Origin: an uncultured Pelagibacteraceae bacterium | Lineage (GTDB): Bacteria > Pseudomonadota > Alphaproteobacteria > Pelagibacterales > Pelagibacteraceae | DNA length: 64,000 nucleotides | NCBI GenBank assembly: GCA_902532195.1 | Contig: CACAHE010000004.1 | Location: 1 to 64,000 of the forward strand | Reading direction: 5' to 3' | Shown: piece after piece, positions 12,131-21,983 of the stretch | How the letters are laid out: each line of letters starts with the position of its first letter | How positions within the stretch are numbered: position 1 is the first letter of the stretch | Position numbers and translations under genes: made by a program | The notes under the pieces: model-generated | Database searches by the model: none | Told to the model about the DNA's origin: nothing | What the model saw: the letters and a program-made list of their open reading frames with translations, nothing else

Positions 12131-12776
12131 ATTTAAAAATTCTAGATACAATAAAAAGTCCTAAAGCAACCGAAGGTCCTACACCGAAAGCAAATAGTAA
12201 AGTTCCAATACCAACTATACCTCCTAAATACCAACCAATACTAACTACAGATATCTCTAAAAATGCTCTAACTAGTGCAATAGGTAAGTTTGTTTTTTTT
12301 TGTAATCCTGTCATTAAACCATCTCTGGGACCAGGACCTAAATTTGCTATTAGATATAACCCACTACCCAATCCAACAATTAAAACCGCTGCTATTGCCA
12401 TAATGATTTGAAATAAAAAATTTTCAGGTGTATTTATATATGTCAAAGATACATCTATCATAAAAGCAATAATTATTGCATTTAGAATTGTTCCTATCCC
12501 GGGTTTTTGATTTAAAAAAACCCATAAAAAAATAACAAATAAACTAATAAGAAAAGTTATCAATCCAATTGAATAATCTATGTGTAAAGAAATACCTTGC
12601 GCAAGTACACTCCATGGAGAAGCTCCAGTCAATGAAACTAATAATAAACCTTCCCCAAGTCCGAATAATGTTAAACCTAAGCATAAATAAAAAAAAGTTG
12701 ATATTTTAGGTTTAAAATTCAGAGGTTTTGGAGAACTCCAACTTATTTTTGGGATTTTTTTTATAGTTAAAAACAT
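12129..12776 (-). CDS. YczE/YitT-like integral membrane protein
   Basis: Multiple TM helices; GASPWSVLAQG and LGPGPRDGLMTGL motifs. Confidence 0.65.
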   Translation of the reverse strand: MFLTIKKIPKISWSSPKPLNFKPKISTFFYLCLGLTLFGLGEGLLLVSLTGASPWSVLAQGISLHIDYSIGLITFLISLFVIFLWVFLNQKPGIGTILNAIIIAFMIDVSLTYINTPENFLFQIIMAIAAVLIVGLGSGLYLIANLGPGPRDGLMTGLQKKTNLPIALVRAFLEISVVSIGWYLGGIVGIGTLLFAFGVGPSVALGLFIVSRIFK

Positions 12777-12810
12777 TTTTTTTATATATTCATACCTGAA
12801 ATTCCAATAA

Positions 12811-13491
12811 ATGAAAAAATATATTTATTTATTACTATTTATTTTTTTTACCTTCAAGGCCTACTCTCACACAGGTCATTATAAAGGAATTTCAAAAATT
12901 GAAATGGATGTTTTGAGAAATGGCGAAGTTGTGGGTTATAGCAACTATTTTTTTGAATACAGTGAAAATATATTAATTGTCAAAAATTACACAAAATTTA
13001 AAGTCAAAATTTTGGGAGCTACTTTATTTTCAATATCAAGTGAAGCAATTGAGACGTATGAGAATGATAAATTAATAAATTTTAAATCTATAACCTATCA
13101 GAACAAAAAAGAGAAATTTGTAAATTTAGAATATAACAACACGACGAATAAATTCGATATAAATGGATCATCTTATAAAGGAGAAGCAAGTGCTAATAAT
13201 GTTGTAGGAAATTGGTGGAATCATAAAATTCTAGATGCTGATACACAAATTAGTCCATTATCTGGAAGTATTAAGGAGCAAGTTGTTAAATTCATTGGAA
13301 AAGAAAGTTTAATAATAAACAATAAAAAATATAATGCTGATCATTATACATTAAAATCAAAAAATGAAAATCTGCCAGATGATAAAAAATTAAATTTTGA
13401 TATTTGGTATGATTCAAAAAAAAAAATAATACTTAAAGTCTCTTACTCTAAACTAGGAGACTGGGAGTATAAATTGAAAGGTATAGAATAA
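12811..13491 (+). CDS. Secreted protein, DUF6134-like
   Basis: Signal peptide; MDVLRNGEVVGYSNYFFE and beta-rich pattern. Confidence 0.5.
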   Translation: MKKYIYLLLFIFFTFKAYSHTGHYKGISKIEMDVLRNGEVVGYSNYFFEYSENILIVKNYTKFKVKILGATLFSISSEAIETYENDKLINFKSITYQNKKEKFVNLEYNNTTNKFDINGSSYKGEASANNVVGNWWNHKILDADTQISPLSGSIKEQVVKFIGKESLIINNKKYNADHYTLKSKNENLPDDKKLNFDIWYDSKKKIILKVSYSKLGDWEYKLKGIE

Positions 13492-13494
13492 AAT

Positions 13495-14220
13495 ATGTCT
13501 ATCTGGGGAAGTTTAATTGGAGGTATGGTTGGATTTTCATTGGGAGGACCTTTTGGTATGTTGTTAGGTTCTATAATTGGTGGAAAAATCTCTAGAAGCA
13601 GGTCTAGAGCTGGTTTAGGATCTTTTAAAAATCCTCAACAAATTTTTGCTTTATCTTTAATAGTTTTATCTGCAAAGTTAAGTAAAGCAGATGGACAAGT
13701 AAGCCGTGAAGAGCTGGTAGCTGTAAAAGAAAAGTTAAAAATACCTGAAAATGAACTTGATCAGGTTGGAATAATTTTTAATAAAGCAAAAGAAGAAAGT
13801 ACAGGATATGAACCCTACGCTCAGCAAATAGCTCAAATTTATAGAGGAAATCTTAATGTTTTGGAAGAAGTCATAAATATTTTATTTTATATTGCCGAAG
13901 CAGACGGAGATCTAAGCAATAATGAAATAAAAATGATCGAAAATATTGCTAAAATTTTTGGACTAAATGAAACTCAAATAAAAAGTATTAAAGAAACTAG
14001 AAAATCTTCTGATAAACTTAATCCATATATTGTTTTAGAAAGCAATCCTAAAGATGATCTTAAGATTATTAGAAAAAGATATTTAAAATTAAGTAAAGAA
14101 CACCATCCTGATTTACTAATGAATAAAGGCGTTCCTGAAGAGGTTATTGAAGAAAGCAAAAAGAAGATGAGAGCTATAAATTTAGCATGGAATCAAGTTC
14201 AAAAATTAAAAGCTAATTAA
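13495..14220 (+). CDS. DjlA-like protein: Gly-rich N-terminus, TerB-like domain, C-terminal J domain
   Basis: [33 protein letters not shown] and [11 protein letters not shown] (TerB-type); [10 protein letters not shown] (HPD) J-domain. Confidence 0.85.
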   Translation: MSIWGSLIGGMVGFSLGGPFGMLLGSIIGGKISRSRSRAGLGSFKNPQQIFALSLIVLSAKLSKADGQVSREELVAVKEKLKIPENELDQVGIIFNKAKEESTGYEPYAQQIAQIYRGNLNVLEEVINILFYIAEADGDLSNNEIKMIENIAKIFGLNETQIKSIKETRKSSDKLNPYIVLESNPKDDLKIIRKRYLKLSKEHHPDLLMNKGVPEEVIEESKKKMRAINLAWNQVQKLKAN

Positions 14221-15491
14221 AATTGATCTTCTTCTGTTGAGCCTTTCATGGCTGTAGTAGAGCTTTGACCTGAACTAATGGTATTTGAAACAGCGTCAAA
14301 GTAAGAAGTCCCTACTTCTCTTTGATGTTTTACACTTGTGTAACCATCTTTTTCTTTTGCAAATTCTTGTTCTTGTATTTTTGAATAAGCGGCCATACCT
14401 TGACTTTTATATTTTTCAGCAAGTTCAAAAATAGCTATATTTTGAGTATGAAACCCAGCTAATGTTATAAACTGAAATTTATAACCCATATCCCCAATTT
14501 TTTCTTGAAATGAAGATATTTCTTTATCAGATAAATGTTTTTTCCAATTAAATGAAGGAGAGCAATTATATGCTAATAATTTGCCAGGAAATTTATTGTG
14601 TATAGCATCTGCAAATTTTTTTGCCTCTTCTAAATTAGGGGTTGCTGTCTCGCACCATATTAAATCTGCATAAGGTGCATAAGCTAAGCCTCTTGAAATT
14701 GCTTGGTCAATTCCATCTTTAACATAATAAAAACCTTCTGGAGATCTTTTTCCTGTTAAAAAAGGTTTGTCATTTTCATCATGGTCATTGGTAATTAGTT
14801 TTGCTCCATTAGCATCGGTTCTAGCAAGAATTATTAACGGAACATCTGCTATGTCTGCCGCTAATCTTGCTGCTTTTAAATTTTTTATCATTGTTCCAGT
14901 TGGAACTAAAACTTTTCCACCCATATGCCCACATTTTTTTTCACTAGCTAGCTGGTCTTCAAAATGTACTCCTGCTGCACCAGCTTTTATAAATTTTTTT
15001 GTTAATTCAAATACATTCAATGGCCCACCAAAACCCGCTTCTCCATCCGCGATAATTGGCAACATGTAATCAACTTTATTTTTTGTATTCATATCACCAT
15101 CTTTAAGTTCCATGTGTTGTATTTGATCGGCTCTAATAAGAGCATTATTAATTGAGTCAACTAATTTTGGAGCGCTATCAAAAGGATATAGTGACTGGTC
15201 AGGATACATTTCTCCTGCTGTATTAGCATCTGCAGCTACTTGCCATCCACTAACATAAATTGCCTTTAATCCTGCCTTTGCATGTTGGACTGAGTGATTT
15301 CCAGATAATGAACCAAGAGTATTAACAAAGGGCTCTGTATTTAATAAGTTCCACAATTTTTTAGATTGGACTTCACACATTGTATGATGAATTTTTATAG
15401 ACCCTCTTAATCTTTCAACTTCTTTTTCTGTATAATCTCTCTTAATTCCAGAAAATCTTTTTAGGTCATAAGAAACATTTGATTTTGGCAT
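14217..15491 (-). CDS. aceA: Isocitrate lyase
   Basis: [14 protein letters not shown] (KKCGH), [38 protein letters not shown]. Confidence 0.97.
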   Translation of the reverse strand: MPKSNVSYDLKRFSGIKRDYTEKEVERLRGSIKIHHTMCEVQSKKLWNLLNTEPFVNTLGSLSGNHSVQHAKAGLKAIYVSGWQVAADANTAGEMYPDQSLYPFDSAPKLVDSINNALIRADQIQHMELKDGDMNTKNKVDYMLPIIADGEAGFGGPLNVFELTKKFIKAGAAGVHFEDQLASEKKCGHMGGKVLVPTGTMIKNLKAARLAADIADVPLIILARTDANGAKLITNDHDENDKPFLTGKRSPEGFYYVKDGIDQAISRGLAYAPYADLIWCETATPNLEEAKKFADAIHNKFPGKLLAYNCSPSFNWKKHLSDKEISSFQEKIGDMGYKFQFITLAGFHTQNIAIFELAEKYKSQGMAAYSKIQEQEFAKEKDGYTSVKHQREVGTSYFDAVSNTISSGQSSTTAMKGSTEEDQF

Positions 15492-15540
15492 TAATTTTCT
15501 CGGTTTTTAATTTATTATTTATTGAAGATAAATAATTTAG

Positions 15541-15657
15541 TTAGTCCTGATCTACTTCATTGTTATCATGATCATGGTCTGCAAAGCATATATCATCGTG
15601 ATAAGATACACAGTTCGATGGTTTATACTTATCTTCAGGATTATTTAAATTATTCAT
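15541..15657 (-). CDS. Untracked 38-aa ORF upstream of aceA: MNNLNNPEDKYKPSNCVSYHDDICFADHDHDNNEVDQD
   Basis: Manual translation; same strand as aceA, 50 nt upstream of it; Cys/His/Asp-rich; no strong SD. Confidence 0.5.
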   Translation of the reverse strand: MNNLNNPEDKYKPSNCVSYHDDICFADHDHDNNEVDQD

Positions 15658-15669
15658 AATCTACTAATA

Positions 15670-15767
15670 TTAACAAAATATTAACTAGTAAAGTTTTTTA
15701 TTGATTATATCTGATAATTTGATTAAAATATTAACAAAAAATTAACAAAATATTAACAGTCTGTTAA
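15670..15767. promoter_or_regulatory. aceA/scfR divergent control region: five TTAAC boxes plus terminal palindrome
   Basis: TTAAC at 15670, 15681, 15731, 15742, 15753 (11-bp spacing within clusters); TTAACAG-T-CTGTTAA at 15753-15767. Confidence 0.6.
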
Positions 15768-15769
15768 AT

Positions 15770-17188
15770 ATGCGAAAAATATACAATTATGGTCAAATAA
15801 TTAGAGCTAAAAGGCAAAATAAAAACATTAAAGCAATAACGCTTGCTAAGGACCTTGGAATTACTGCAGCTTATCTTTCACTAATTGAATCAAACCAAAG
15901 AAAACCTGATGGAGATTTATTATTAAGAATTCAAGATTTATTAGAGCTACAGAGGGAAGATCTTACAAAAAAAACAGATCCTGATCTAGAGTCCAGAACC
16001 CAAGAAATAGTTAAAATATCTATATTAGAAGATCTAGATATTCGATCTGATGAAGTGCAGGAAATTGTTAGATTGAATCCTAAAATAGCTAAAGCCTTAG
16101 TGAAACTAGGTATTGATCATAAAAACAAAGAGCATGAATTGGGTCAAAATATTGAAAAAAAAATATATGAAGGGGGAACAACATTTCCGGGAGAAATTGT
16201 TTCAGATTTTATTCAAAAATTTGAAAATTATTTTCCTAAACTTGAAGAATTTGCAACAACAATTTATGAAAAAGTTAAAATGAATAATAGAACAAGATAT
16301 TTATCACTTTGCAGTTATTTAAATGAAAAACACAAAATAATAGTCAAAGATATTTTGCCTCAAGAAAATAAACCTTTTTCAAAAATTTTTTTACCAGAAA
16401 AAAAAGAATTTCATTTATCAGATTTGCTTAATCTTGAAACTAAAAAGTTATTTACTGCTGCATTAGTTGCTCAATTGGAAGCTGATGGATTAATAGAGGA
16501 ATATTTAGATGATTTTTCATTTCCTTCTGAAACTAGTAGAAAAGTATCAAAAGTTGCATTACTTAATTATACTGGAGCTGCAATAATAATGCCTTATGAA
16601 ATTTTTTTTAACGAATGTGTAAAAAAACATAGGTATGATCTTGAATTGTTACAATCTACATTTGCAGTTTCATTCGAACAAGTTTGTCATAGAGTTACTT
16701 GTCTTAATAATCCTGACCCAAAATTAAGGGGTATTCCTTTGCATATGATAAGGGTAGACAGAAGTGGGAACGTTTCAAAACGATTTTCACTTTCTGGAAT
16801 TGAGTTGCCAAGATTAAGTGGAGCTTGCCCTAAATGGAATGTATACAGTGCTTTTTCAAACCCAGGTAAAATAAGTGCTGCAGTAAGTAAAATGACTGAT
16901 GGAGAAAAGTATGTTTGTATAGCAAGAACAGTTGAAAAAGGAATTTCAAAATATGGAGAAGAAAAAGGTTTACTTTCAATTGGTTTAGGATGTCAAATTA
17001 AATATGCTAAAGATTTTGTTTACGCAGATGGTCTAAATTTAAATGATGAAAAGAGTGAGTCTAAAATTGGAGTTTCTTGCAGAAAATGTGATCGTTTAGA
17101 TTGTAGTCAGAGAGCCTTTCCTCCTGATACACAAAACTATGATGTAAATATTAATCAAAGAGGAGTTTCTATCTTTGTAAACGAATAA
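15770..17188 (+). CDS. XRE-family transcriptional regulator, short-chain fatty acyl/RamB (ScfR) type, with IrrE-like and DUF2083-like regions
   Basis: N-terminal HTH (AKDLGITAAYLSLIESNQRKPDGDLLLRI); FAVSFEQVCHRVTCL; C-terminal CRKCDRLDCSQRAFPP; divergent from aceA. Confidence 0.85.
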   Translation: MRKIYNYGQIIRAKRQNKNIKAITLAKDLGITAAYLSLIESNQRKPDGDLLLRIQDLLELQREDLTKKTDPDLESRTQEIVKISILEDLDIRSDEVQEIVRLNPKIAKALVKLGIDHKNKEHELGQNIEKKIYEGGTTFPGEIVSDFIQKFENYFPKLEEFATTIYEKVKMNNRTRYLSLCSYLNEKHKIIVKDILPQENKPFSKIFLPEKKEFHLSDLLNLETKKLFTAALVAQLEADGLIEEYLDDFSFPSETSRKVSKVALLNYTGAAIIMPYEIFFNECVKKHRYDLELLQSTFAVSFEQVCHRVTCLNNPDPKLRGIPLHMIRVDRSGNVSKRFSLSGIELPRLSGACPKWNVYSAFSNPGKISAAVSKMTDGEKYVCIARTVEKGISKYGEEKGLLSIGLGCQIKYAKDFVYADGLNLNDEKSESKIGVSCRKCDRLDCSQRAFPPDTQNYDVNINQRGVSIFVNE

Positions 17189-17191
17189 TTA

Positions 17192-18361
17192 TTAACTAGC
17201 TTTTTTCGATCTTTCTTTAGCAAGTAGTTGTGTTAGTGAATCAACCATAAGATCTGAGGCCTTAAAAATTTCATTTGAATTAAATTCATGAGATAAATTT
17301 CTTTCTGGATTTGATTTGTCTTCAATAACTATTCCTTTATCAGGCGAATTGTCCTTAATATAAATTAATATTAACCAGTCATCATCTGATGACTCATCCC
17401 ATTTAATAAAAATTTCACCTGTTTCAAATCTCCTATCTATGCATCTGAAAATCGACATATTTCTAGTAATATGTCGTTTATTTAATTGAAAAACTAAACT
17501 GCTTGCACTTCTGTAAAAACTTTCAAGGGCAAACTCAATTTTTTGTCTAGCTAAATTATATTCCTTCTCTCTTTCAAGAAGCTTCTCTCTATCGTCATCT
17601 TCAAATGTTTTAACTCCTAAAGCCTCTACTCTTTCTCTAATTTTCTGATCTCTAATTAATCGATATTTTTCCTTTAATTTTTCGATTCTATTTTGTAATC
17701 CAGTATAATCTTCTCTTTGTTCTTTTAGAGAAATTTTCTCCAACTGCTCTAATTCTTTAACTTCTCTAATTCTAAATTTTTCTATTTGTTTCTCTAATTT
17801 TAGCTCTTGTAAAAATCTTTTTTGTCTTTCGGCTTGTTCTTTTCTAAGTATCGCTTGTTCTTTTCTTAAAAAAAGTTTTATATCTTTTGATCTTTCTCTC
17901 TCTAACCTTTCCTCTTCCTTGATTTGCTTTTCTTTCAATTTAAGTTGAAATTTTTCTTCTTCTATTTTATTTTTTTGTTCTTTTTCTTTTTCTTTTTTTA
18001 CCTTTTCCATCTTCTCAATTTTAATTCTATTTCTCTCTTCTACCCTTAAAATTTTATAGTCTTGAATCTTTTTATCTATTTTATGAAAAAAACTTTGTAT
18101 TGCTCTATCAATTGAAAAAACATCAAATTTAAAACTTAATAAAAATTTGGATTTTATGTTTTCTTGAAGTCTAATTAGTTTTAATAATATATCTTTATTG
18201 CTTATAATTTTTTTTCTATTTCGTTTTAATTTAATATTTTTTTTTTTAATTAAAATTTTTTGCTTTTTTTTAATTAATTTTTTGGATTTTTTTGTACTAG
18301 AAATTTTTCTAATACGTTTTTTTTTTTTATTTTTTTGATTTTTTTTTTTTCTTTTTTTCAT
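17192..18361 (-). CDS. Lys/Glu/Arg-rich coiled-coil protein with strongly basic N-terminus and small C-terminal globular domain
   Basis: 389-aa ORF; N-terminal MKKRKKKNQKNKKKKRIRK..., central EKEKEQKNKIEEE coil, non-repetitive C-terminal ~110 aa. Confidence 0.7.
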   Translation of the reverse strand: MKKRKKKNQKNKKKKRIRKISSTKKSKKLIKKKQKILIKKKNIKLKRNRKKIISNKDILLKLIRLQENIKSKFLLSFKFDVFSIDRAIQSFFHKIDKKIQDYKILRVEERNRIKIEKMEKVKKEKEKEQKNKIEEEKFQLKLKEKQIKEEERLERERSKDIKLFLRKEQAILRKEQAERQKRFLQELKLEKQIEKFRIREVKELEQLEKISLKEQREDYTGLQNRIEKLKEKYRLIRDQKIRERVEALGVKTFEDDDREKLLEREKEYNLARQKIEFALESFYRSASSLVFQLNKRHITRNMSIFRCIDRRFETGEIFIKWDESSDDDWLILIYIKDNSPDKGIVIEDKSNPERNLSHEFNSNEIFKASDLMVDSLTQLLAKERSKKAS

Positions 18362-18392
18362 TTACAGGTAGGTTAGACTTATCAATAAATAA

Positions 18393-19580
18393 TTAATAAA
18401 TATAGTCTCTTGTATTGGGCGTAGCTGTTAATTTTTTGCTTAATTGAAATTGAAATACAACCTGGTCTCCCAATTTAAATGCCATTTCACATCCAGCTAG
18501 ATAAAATTCCCACATTCTAAAAAATTTTTCGTCAAACATGCTTAGCACCTCTTCTTTTTTACTTAAAAATCTTTCTTTCCAATGTCTTAATGTATGGGAA
18601 TAATGCATTCGCAACACTTCTATATCATTAATTATCAAACCTGATTTTTCAATAGGTCCTATTACTTCACTCATGCTAGGCGTATATCCTCCTGGAAAAA
18701 TATATTTTGAAATCCAAGGATGGGGATCTCTTGGAGGATCTATAGAACCTATTGTATGAATTAATGCAACACCATCATCGTTTAAAAGTTTAGATACTGA
18801 GTTGAAATAAGTTTTGTAGAACTTTCTTCCTACGTGTTCAAACATGCCAACACTTACAATTCTATCAAACTTCTCATTAAGTTCCCTGTAATCTATTAAT
18901 TTAAATCTTACCTGATTTTCAAGATTAAGTTCTTTTACTTTTTTATTACTATATTCAAATTGATTTTCAGATAGTGTTATTCCTAAAACTTCACATTGTG
19001 ATTTTTTTGCAATTTCGATCGCTAATGTTCCCCAGCCTGATCCTATGTCTAAAACTTTCTGGTTGGGTTTTAAATTTAACTTTTTAATTATATGTTCTAT
19101 TTTATTGTTTTGTGCGGTTTCTAAAGATTCATTTTCATTTTTAAAATATGCACAAGAGTATTGTCTATTTTTATCTAAAAATAAATCATACAATTTTTCC
19201 GAAATATCATAATGGTGTGCAACGTTTCTTTTTGATTTTGAAATTAAATTAAAATTAGTAAGATAACGATAATTTCCTCTTATTTTTTTTATAATCTTGG
19301 CAAATGAATTTGTTTCTCCTCTCCCTATGTTTTTTAAGGCTATTTCCAAAAATTCTGTTAATGTCCCATTTTCAATTATCAGTGAACCGTCTGAATATGC
19401 TTCTCCAAAATATAAATCTGGTAGTAGAAGTAATTTATAATGCAAACTTTTATCCAATAGTCTAATTTTAATTGGATTTTTTTTTTTCGGATTTCCTACG
19501 ATATGTTCTTTAGAGTTTGCATCTATTAATACAAATCCATCATCTTTAAAAAGCTGATTTAAGAAACGAGTTAAATTCAT
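18393..19580 (-). CDS. cfa: Cyclopropane-fatty-acyl-phospholipid synthase family methyltransferase
   Basis: AHHYDISEKLYDLFLD, YSCAYF, VLDIGSGWGTLAIE, HTIGS, WISKYIFPGGYTPS. Confidence 0.93.
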   Translation of the reverse strand: MNLTRFLNQLFKDDGFVLIDANSKEHIVGNPKKKNPIKIRLLDKSLHYKLLLLPDLYFGEAYSDGSLIIENGTLTEFLEIALKNIGRGETNSFAKIIKKIRGNYRYLTNFNLISKSKRNVAHHYDISEKLYDLFLDKNRQYSCAYFKNENESLETAQNNKIEHIIKKLNLKPNQKVLDIGSGWGTLAIEIAKKSQCEVLGITLSENQFEYSNKKVKELNLENQVRFKLIDYRELNEKFDRIVSVGMFEHVGRKFYKTYFNSVSKLLNDDGVALIHTIGSIDPPRDPHPWISKYIFPGGYTPSMSEVIGPIEKSGLIINDIEVLRMHYSHTLRHWKERFLSKKEEVLSMFDEKFFRMWEFYLAGCEMAFKLGDQVVFQFQLSKKLTATPNTRDYIY

Positions 19581-20465
19581 TTAGTTTACTTTTAAATTAT
19601 TAATATTAAATTCTAATTTATCTAAATCTTCAAATAATTTTTTTTCTTCATTTTTAGATAATAAGCTAAGTATAGGAAGAATATTTCGATATATTTTGTC
19701 TTTTTTAGACATAAAAGTATGGAGTGCTGAAATTAAATTATGTTTCTCAAATACCTTTCTTACGTTACATAATTTTTCATTAACAGTTTGCGTATTATTT
19801 TTATAAAAATCATCATAAACTTTTCTTGCTAACGGAGCAGTTACGTTGCATGTGGCAGTTATTATTCCGGCACAACCCAATTCAAGACCTTTTAGTAATT
19901 TCCCCTCAGATCCAGGAAGTACTGAAAAATTTTTTATTTTTATAGTCTCAAACAAATTATACGTACTGTCTTTAACTCCAATTATTTGATCTGGAAATTT
20001 TTTTACTAATTCCTCAACACATTCTTTGCTAAACTTATATCCACATAATTTTTCAAAATTATATAATATAATTTTACAATCATTTATTTTTTCAATAATT
20101 CTAGAATAATAATTAATTACATCCTCGTCCCCATATTTATAATAAGCAGGAGGCATGATCAAAAATTTATTAAAATTTAAAGTATTTGATATTTTCATAA
20201 AATTTATTGTTTCGCTTAGCGAATTAAGTCCAGTACCTATTATATATTTATCTTTAAATTTGCTTTTTGATAGCTCATTGATTAAATGAATTTTTTCACT
20301 CAAAGAAATTAATTGTGATTGCCCGGTGCTTCCAAAAATCGCTACACCATGACATCCCATTTCAATAAGGTTTTCTGCATGTTGAATTGTTTTATGAACA
20401 TCTAAAGCCAAATTATTATCTAGAATCGATAGCGAAGCCGCATAAATGCCTTTAATTTCAGTCAT
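19581..20465 (-). CDS. DapA-family (dihydrodipicolinate synthase/NAL) aldolase
   Basis: GVAIFGSTGQSQLISLSEK, YNFEKLCG, GVKDST; divergent from housekeeping DapA. Confidence 0.8.
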   Translation of the reverse strand: MTEIKGIYAASLSILDNNLALDVHKTIQHAENLIEMGCHGVAIFGSTGQSQLISLSEKIHLINELSKSKFKDKYIIGTGLNSLSETINFMKISNTLNFNKFLIMPPAYYKYGDEDVINYYSRIIEKINDCKIILYNFEKLCGYKFSKECVEELVKKFPDQIIGVKDSTYNLFETIKIKNFSVLPGSEGKLLKGLELGCAGIITATCNVTAPLARKVYDDFYKNNTQTVNEKLCNVRKVFEKHNLISALHTFMSKKDKIYRNILPILSLLSKNEEKKLFEDLDKLEFNINNLKVN

Positions 20466-20522
20466 AATAAAAAGTAAAAAAGTATTATAACTTATATTAA
20501 TTTAAATTAATAAATTAAATTT

Positions 20523-21464
20523 ATGAAAATAGGTGTTTTTTTAAACTATGTAGGCTTGGGTGCAAACTTGCTTCATTTAAGTTATTGCCATCAAATAGCA
20601 AAGAAATATGGACCTATTGTAATTATTACTTTGTGTGAAAATTTAAAAATGGCTTTAGAGGATGACCCTCTAATTAAAGATATAATTGTTATAGATGGAA
20701 AAAATTATAGAAGAGTAATGGACATTTTTAAATTATCAAAAAAATTAAAACATAACTCATTTGAAAAACTATTTATATTTTATCCAAGCTTAAGAACATA
20801 TCTTGCTGCAAAATTTGCAAATATTAAAGAAGTATATTCTTACCCATTTTATAAAAAAAAAAAACTTCATCTTATTAATGCAGCAAAAGAATTTACTGAA
20901 AAATATTTAAATATTAAGGATTGTCCAACAGAAACTAAAATTTTTATAAATAATGAAAAAAAGAATACTGCAAAAAAAATTATAAATCAAAACTATTATA
21001 ATATTGTTATTGGAGCAGGATCTTCGGGACCTACTACCAAATGGGGCGAACAGAATTATATTGACCTTATTAATAAATTAAACTTAGAGGATAATTATTT
21101 TTTTTATATTTTGTGTGGTGGTAATGAAAAAAATTTATCTGAAAAAATAATTTCAGGAGTAAATAAAAAAAATTGTGTTTCATTGCATGATAAAAATATT
21201 TCAGAAATCATTCCATTAATTTCCTTATGTAAAATATATGTTGGAAATGATTCATTTGGACATCATGTTATGTCTCAATCTAATATACCTAGTATTATTT
21301 TACTACTTGATACTCCAAGCACCTATACAGATTACAGTAAAAATCAATTTCAAATTATACCGGAAGGGAAAAAAATAAATGAAATTAAACATGATACAGC
21401 ATTTAATCCAAATTTAATAAAAATAGAACAAGTTTATAATAAGATTTTAGAAATAAAAAATTAA
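20523..21464 (+). CDS. Glycosyltransferase family 9 (heptosyltransferase-like)
   Basis: IGAGSSGPTTKWG, GGNEKN, YVGNDSFGHHVMSQ. Confidence 0.75.
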   Translation: MKIGVFLNYVGLGANLLHLSYCHQIAKKYGPIVIITLCENLKMALEDDPLIKDIIVIDGKNYRRVMDIFKLSKKLKHNSFEKLFIFYPSLRTYLAAKFANIKEVYSYPFYKKKKLHLINAAKEFTEKYLNIKDCPTETKIFINNEKKNTAKKIINQNYYNIVIGAGSSGPTTKWGEQNYIDLINKLNLEDNYFFYILCGGNEKNLSEKIISGVNKKNCVSLHDKNISEIIPLISLCKIYVGNDSFGHHVMSQSNIPSIILLLDTPSTYTDYSKNQFQIIPEGKKINEIKHDTAFNPNLIKIEQVYNKILEIKN

Positions 21465-21967
21465 ATCAAATTATTTAATATTAAATCTTTAGCTTCATTA
21501 ACTATAGCCGACAAACGTGATGTTTCTGGGGAAACATCAGGGTGAATTTTTTTTTGTATTTTTGAATGAGCTCTTTTAACATCTTCTTTTGTTATTTTTT
21601 TATTTATATCCAAATTTAAAATTTTATATGCTTCTTCAAGTGAAAGATCTGAAGAATTATTAAAATTATTTTTATTATTAAAAGAAAACCTTCCAGAATT
21701 TCTTAATGTTTGAATGAGTCTGAATAAACCAATCATCTGAAAAATTGTTAGGCCTTTAAGTTTAATAAGACCAAGACCCAATAAAACTAAAGGCAACGAA
21801 AGTAAAAATCTTCCCCCAAATGCAAATAGTGCTGCTAGCAGAAGTGAAACAATGAAAATTGAATATCTGACAATTTTGCTCAATTTTTTAGTTGAGGCAT
21901 TTGCTATAAATCTTAATAATAAATAGCAGATAATAAAAATAATAAGTGAATAAATTATAATATTCAT
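21461..21967 (-). CDS. Membrane-anchored J-domain protein (DnaJ/TIM14-like)
   Basis: N-terminal TM segments; C-terminal EEAYKILNLD...HSKIQKKIHPDVSPE (HPD). Confidence 0.85.
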   Translation of the reverse strand: MNIIIYSLIIFIICYLLLRFIANASTKKLSKIVRYSIFIVSLLLAALFAFGGRFLLSLPLVLLGLGLIKLKGLTIFQMIGLFRLIQTLRNSGRFSFNNKNNFNNSSDLSLEEAYKILNLDINKKITKEDVKRAHSKIQKKIHPDVSPETSRLSAIVNEAKDLILNNLI

Positions 21968-21983
21968 ATATCTAAGTTTTTTT

